A stretch of 8,589 nt of DNA from Bacteroidota bacterium. GTDB lineage: Bacteria; Bacteroidota; Bacteroidia; Bacteroidales; Prolixibacteraceae. The number at the start of each line of letters is the position of its first letter. Positions within the stretch are counted from its first letter, which is position 1. The stretch covers positions 1 through 8,589 of the forward strand of contig JAUYEQ010000721.1 of NCBI GenBank assembly GCA_030691295.1, in the 5' to 3' direction. Positions 6,964 through 8,589 of the stretch are shown piece after piece. The position numbers and the translations under genes are program-made. The notes below the pieces were generated by a model. The model searched no databases and had not been told where the DNA came from. It was given only the letters and a program-made list of their open reading frames with translations.

Positions 6964-6993
6964 ACCTGTTTTATTGCACACTAAAATTAAGAT

Positions 6994-7335
6994 ATGGAAG
7001 ACCAGCAAGGTTTAATTGAATCCCTTATCGAAAAAGGAGAACAATACGGTAAAACAACCATTGAACTGTTAAAACTAAAAACACTCGACAAATCTGCCGA
7101 TGTGGTATCAAACTTAGTTTCCTGGTCAATTGTGATTATTTTGGCCGTATTGTTCTTTCTTATTCTGAACATTGGGGTAGCCTTATGGCTTGGCGAACTA
7201 TTGGGCAAATCCTATTATGGTTTTTTTGTAGTTTCGGGTTTTTACGCACTTCTGGTAATTGTATTTGCGATTTTCCGGAAACAATTGATTAAAAATCCTG
7301 TCAATAATTCTATCGTTACACAAGTACTCGAATAA
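6994..7335 (+). CDS. Phage_holin_3_6 (YqjE-like) family integral membrane protein
   Basis: This 113-aa protein has an N-terminal amphipathic helix (about 5-32), two membrane helices (about 41-67 and 72-94) joined by a very short turn that includes 'GKSYYG', and a short basic and polar tail. This layout matches the PF07332 family, which carries a 'putative holin' label but is widespread on bacterial chromosomes (for example YqjE of E. coli), usually without any phage link. No endolysin, spanin or phage gene is nearby, so a lysis role is unlikely. It lies between a YtxH gene and a conserved hypothetical, with the next start only 4 bp past its stop, so cotranscription is very likely. The role is unknown and is inferred to be envelope stress or membrane organisation. 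Confidence 0.82.
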   Translation: MEDQQGLIESLIEKGEQYGKTTIELLKLKTLDKSADVVSNLVSWSIVIILAVLFFLILNIGVALWLGELLGKSYYGFFVVSGFYALLVIVFAIFRKQLIKNPVNNSIVTQVLE

Positions 7336-7339
7336 AATC

Positions 7340-7768
7340 ATGGAAAAACAAAATGCAGTCGCTAAGCTGAAAGAATCCATCAGGATACTCGAGATCAGAC
7401 AGGCCGAAGAGGGACAACAATTTAACGCGCAGTTGAGAATTACCTATGAAAGTATAAAGCCCATCAACCTGATTAAGAATTCAATAAAAGATCTGGCTGA
7501 TTCATTCGAAATGAAAAATGGTCTTTTCGAAACCATTTTTACAATTGTTTCGGGCTATTTTGCACAAAGAATGATTGTTAGCTCAAAGAGCAATATTTTT
7601 AAGAAATTATTAGGAGTATTAATGCAATTCGGAGTTAATAACATTGTTCTGAAAAACATAGAAACCATCCGTATATTCGTCTCCAACCTTTTCGAAAAAT
7701 TTATCAATCCGAATGAAGATTATCTGGGAGAAGAATTTGAAGAAGAAGTCCCGGAAACTGAAGTATGA
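7340..7768 (+). CDS. Conserved hypothetical protein, third gene of the YtxH/holin-like cassette
   Basis: I do not know a function for this 142-aa protein. Its N-terminal half is a charged helix with 'LEIRQAEEGQQF' at 17-28 and 'TYESIKPINLIKN' at 35-47. From memory, the same kind of sequence follows holin-like genes in many Bacteroidota. Residues about 60-79 (GLFETIFTIVSGYFAQRMIV) and about 88-103 are hydrophobic or amphipathic with small residues, so membrane association is likely. The C-terminus is strongly acidic (EEFEEEVPETE). There is no signal peptide. It starts 4 bp after the holin-like gene, so it is almost certainly translated from the same mRNA. By position it corresponds to YqjK, which follows YqjE in E. 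coli, but sequence relationship is not claimed. Confidence 0.8.
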   Translation: MEKQNAVAKLKESIRILEIRQAEEGQQFNAQLRITYESIKPINLIKNSIKDLADSFEMKNGLFETIFTIVSGYFAQRMIVSSKSNIFKKLLGVLMQFGVNNIVLKNIETIRIFVSNLFEKFINPNEDYLGEEFEEEVPETEV

Positions 7769-7842
7769 TATTTTCATTCAGAATCCACGTTTTTCGGTAA
7801 GCCGGATATAAAAATCAAGAACTTTCATTAAACGATTTTCTT

Positions 7843-8259
7843 ATGCCGCAACGCGACTATCTGATGCAACAATTGGAAGAAATGGGCTATTTTCTATCCG
7901 GTATATTACGTCGGTTCCTGAAACTAAAAGAGGAAAACAGGGAAGAAGAGATAACCAGCGTGCTTCATGATGCAATTCAGGAAAAATTGTCGTTCAGTAT
8001 TGATGAGGCTATTGAGTTAAAAGATGATGATTTTCTGAAGTTGATAAAAGAACAGATCAAGCCAGAAAATCATTTGGAAACAATGGCTGAATTGTTGCTT
8101 GTGACCGGCAAGTCAATTCACTCCTTTGTGTCGCCTGTCAGGCTCAGTTATCTGCAAAAATCACTGCTTTTATATACCCATCTTCAGGAAACAAGTACCA
8201 ATTTCTCTTTTGAACGGAAGGATAAGATTCTTGAAATTCAGCAAATTATAAGGGGTTGA
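7843..8259 (+). CDS. Hypothetical protein, all-helical, QRDYLM N-terminal motif (possibly DUF6483-like)
   Basis: This 138-aa soluble protein has no signal peptide and no membrane helix. The N-terminus 'QRDYLMQQLEEMG' (3-15) followed by a hydrophobic helix recalls the DUF6483-type family found in Firmicutes and some Bacteroidota. That is recall rather than a search result, so it is tentative. The rest is predicted helical, with alternating acidic and leucine-rich segments and a tetratricopeptide-like spacing of helices (about 33-45, 52-70, 77-92, 100-115). Its start lies 74 bp after the preceding gene, with no clear promoter in the gap (7769-7842). That gap holds only a short CGG-TAAG-CCG dyad. 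It may be transcribed from the cassette upstream or alone. The function is unknown. Confidence 0.7.
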   Translation: MPQRDYLMQQLEEMGYFLSGILRRFLKLKEENREEEITSVLHDAIQEKLSFSIDEAIELKDDDFLKLIKEQIKPENHLETMAELLLVTGKSIHSFVSPVRLSYLQKSLLLYTHLQETSTNFSFERKDKILEIQQIIRG

Positions 8260-8589
8260 TATTTAATGGTTAGTATTTATACAAATAACATTCATAAGTT
8301 AGTCTCAGTTTGCAGTCTGACTGGTTATTTAATGTCGTTCAATTAAAAGGCATTGAATGCAATTTATTTAGCGTTTGATTGTTTCTATTTAATGACAATT
8401 ATATGACTATCAATGACTCAATGACTTTGAAAACCTTATCAACTTGAAACTCGCGTTATGACAGAACAATTCGAAATTACCCTTCCCGCTTTTAACCTAA
8501 ATTGAGCGATTTGAATTAAAAAAGATAAAAGATAGCTTGCTTATTAAATTGATAATGAGTATTTTAGAAGTGATAAAACAAATAATTTA
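8260..8589. other. 330-bp AT-rich region without a convincing gene
   Basis: No open frame of useful length exists on either strand. The region holds three copies of TATTTAATG (8260-8268, 8326-8334, 8386-8394) and a dyad CAGTC-T-GACTG (8313-8323). It also has a dyad GCATT-G-AATGC (8350-8360), a tandem octamer near 8411, and a 15-codon ORF (8458-8505). Near the right edge, CTTG (8536-8539) lies 20 nt before TATTTTAG (8560-8567), a possible promoter for a gene beyond the window. Confidence 0.6.
8411..8426. repeat. Tandem duplication of the octamer CAATGACT
   Basis: CAATGACT occurs at 8411-8418 and again at 8419-8426 without a gap, and ATATGACT (8401-8408) just upstream shares the ATGACT core. 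The spacing of the ATGACT cores is 10 and 8 bp. It could be a replication-slippage product or a small protein-binding array, and nothing in the sequence decides between these. Confidence 0.55.

Noticed and set aside
6994..7335. Prophage or lysis module suggested by the 'holin' family
   Set aside because: No endolysin, spanin, integrase, tail or other phage gene is present. The family is common on chromosomes next to YtxH-type genes.
8260..8426. CRISPR array or mobile-element end
   Set aside because: The repeats are only 8-9 bp, with no constant 25-35 bp repeat, no terminal inverted repeats of useful length and no transposase nearby.

Overview
The window looks like a chromosomal segment of a Bacteroidota species, most probably in the Bacteroidales/Marinilabiliales group. 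The grounds are moderately AT-rich DNA, almost no Shine-Dalgarno signals before start codons, candidate promoters of the Bacteroidota type (TTTG about 20 nt before TAnnTTTG), and protein families typical of the phylum. The genus cannot be fixed by reading alone. All genes run on the + strand. I see no tRNA, rRNA, CRISPR array, insertion sequence or prophage.

Region 1 (1-5190) is one tight gene run for envelope biogenesis. It holds the 3' end of a parvulin/SurA-type foldase gene, a lipoprotein with a SurA-like fold but no clear parvulin core, and a SurA-like protein with two parvulin domains. A MoxR-family AAA+ ATPase and a large OstA/LptA-like periplasmic protein follow. The first two junctions are 4-bp ATGA overlaps, and the later gaps are about 4-12 bp, so the genes are probably cotranscribed and partly translationally coupled. 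The foldases would chaperone outer-membrane beta-barrel proteins, the OstA-like protein would serve lipopolysaccharide transport, and MoxR would remodel an unknown partner.

Region 2 (5191-6548) starts with a 224-bp AT-rich intergenic stretch holding a weak terminator candidate and promoter candidates. An AI-2E-family (PerM/TqsA-like) membrane protein gene follows and appears to be its own unit.

Region 3 (6697-7768) has three small genes: a YtxH-domain glycine-zipper membrane protein, a two-helix protein of the Phage_holin_3_6 (YqjE-like) family, and a 142-aa conserved hypothetical. The set resembles the enterobacterial yqjD-yqjE-yqjK stress cassette in architecture. A separate 138-aa hypothetical gene (7843-8259) follows.

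Region 4 (8260-8589) has no convincing gene. It is AT-rich and carries short repeats (three TATTTAATG copies, a tandem CAATGACT), a 15-codon ORF that resembles the N-terminus of YjbQ-type proteins, and a possible promoter near the right edge.

Nothing here amounts to a clear undescribed system. The best leads are the three-gene membrane cassette, the 15-residue repeat array inserted in the OstA-like protein, and a perfect hairpin inside the end of that same gene.
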